A stretch of 64,000 nucleotides of DNA from Szabonella alba (lineage in GTDB: Bacteria; Pseudomonadota; Alphaproteobacteria; Rhodobacterales; Rhodobacteraceae). The stretch lies in the NCBI RefSeq assembly GCF_016765775.1, contig NZ_JAESVN010000002.1:434001-498000 (forward strand), read 5' to 3'. A program made the translations under genes and the position numbers. Below the pieces are notes generated by a model that searched no databases, was not told the origin of the DNA, and saw only the letters and a list, made by a program, of their open reading frames with translations. Below, in pieces: positions 63,583 through 64,000 of the stretch (positions are counted from its first letter, which is position 1; the number at the start of each line of letters is the position of its first letter).

Positions 63583-64000
63583 ATGAACGGCTTACTGGAA
63601 TTGCCCAGCTCTGCCTGTGATGCATATGAGTTGCTTTCCGTGCCGGTCTGGATTTTCTCAGTAGAGACACTTGAAATCATCGCCTCCAATTCTGCCGCAC
63701 GGGACTGGCTGGGCCATAGCGCCGATGCGTTCCATTCAATGGCGATAGATGAGATCTGCCCATTGCAGGACCGGGCGCAAATCCGTGACCGCATTCGCGA
63801 CTTTCAGCATCTGGCCGGGGAGGGGGGGCTCTGGACGGTGGTTTCGCGGACCGGGGACAGGTATACCGTCCGGTCCGACTGGCGCAGGTTGCGCGTCGGG
63901 GGGCAGGATGCGATCCTTGCCAGCATTCACGATATCACGCCGACCGGCACGGCGGACAGTTCGAAGCCCGCAACAACGCAGGCCGCGCCACAGCGCCTGT
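63583..64000 (+). CDS. PAS-domain sensor protein, N-terminal part (cut by right edge)
   Basis: An open frame of at least 139 residues to the edge. The ATG at 63583 has GGAG 6 bases before; the ATG three bases upstream is too close to it. Residues 15-115 look like a PAS domain: LSVPVWIFSVETLEIIASNSAARDWLG at the start (read in part) and GQDAILASIHDITP at the end. A Thr/Ala/Pro-rich linker begins at about 120. It is probably another sensor kinase or a diguanylate-type signalling protein; the output domain is outside the window. Confidence 0.8.
   Translation, partial: MNGLLELPSSACDAYELLSVPVWIFSVETLEIIASNSAARDWLGHSADAFHSMAIDEICPLQDRAQIRDRIRDFQHLAGEGGLWTVVSRTGDRYTVRSDWRRLRVGGQDAILASIHDITPTGTADSSKPATTQAAPQRL

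Overview
The window reads as chromosome of a high-GC alphaproteobacterium of the Rhodobacterales, most like Paracoccus or a close relative. The grounds are the strong G/C bias at third codon positions in every real gene, a Ruegeria-type ectoine/hydroxyectoine catabolic locus, an Acr3/ArsH/ArsJ arsenic island, a short-form IlvA, an hmu heme-uptake locus with its own TonB complex, and a ChvI-like regulator. I see no tRNA or rRNA gene, CRISPR array, insertion sequence or phage gene. The genus is inference; the order is better supported.

Layout. 1-4.0 kb: the 3' part of hemH, a small secreted or membrane protein, two L,D-transpeptidases flanking a CAP-domain lipoprotein, and a NavBac-type voltage-gated sodium channel. 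4.1-12.3 kb: a minus-strand run hslO, Nudix, cca, ABC exporter, membrane protein, ABC exporter, RNA (uracil-5)-methyltransferase, most members overlapping by a few bases. 12.4-20.7 kb: mixed housekeeping genes (Nudix, a receiver-PP2C protein divergent from an HPt protein, ilvA, argG, SCP2, a sulfotransferase plus class IV aminotransferase pair, msrA).

20.8-34.4 kb: ectoine/5-hydroxyectoine import and breakdown. The minus-strand asnC-ssd-atf unit diverges from plus-strand enuR-uehABC-usp-eutABCDE. UehABC imports the solute, EutABC are linked to converting hydroxyectoine to ectoine, EutD opens the ring, EutE deacetylates, Atf and Ssd take diaminobutyrate to aspartate, and EnuR and AsnC regulate. 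34.4-43.4 kb: heme uptake. hmuSTUV (minus) diverges from a TonB-dependent receiver-type outer-membrane receptor, a small exported protein, exbB, two exbD genes and tonB.

43.5-46.1 kb: a SulP transporter with a structured leader and a tandem-Usp protein. 46.1-51.6 kb: arsenic resistance (arsR with a near-perfect palindrome, acr3, a truncated glutaredoxin-type arsC, arsH, an ArsR-ArsC fusion, and the GAPDH/ArsJ pair). 51.7-53.5 kb: an SGNH-like and a GSCFA protein. 53.8-64 kb: a signalling cluster of three hybrid histidine kinases, a fourth PAS protein cut by the right edge, a small uncharacterised protein, and a ChvI-like regulator whose receiver lacks the phospho-acceptor Asp. The least explained parts are this last cluster, the cysteine-free ArsR domain of the fusion, and several inverted or direct repeats at promoters.
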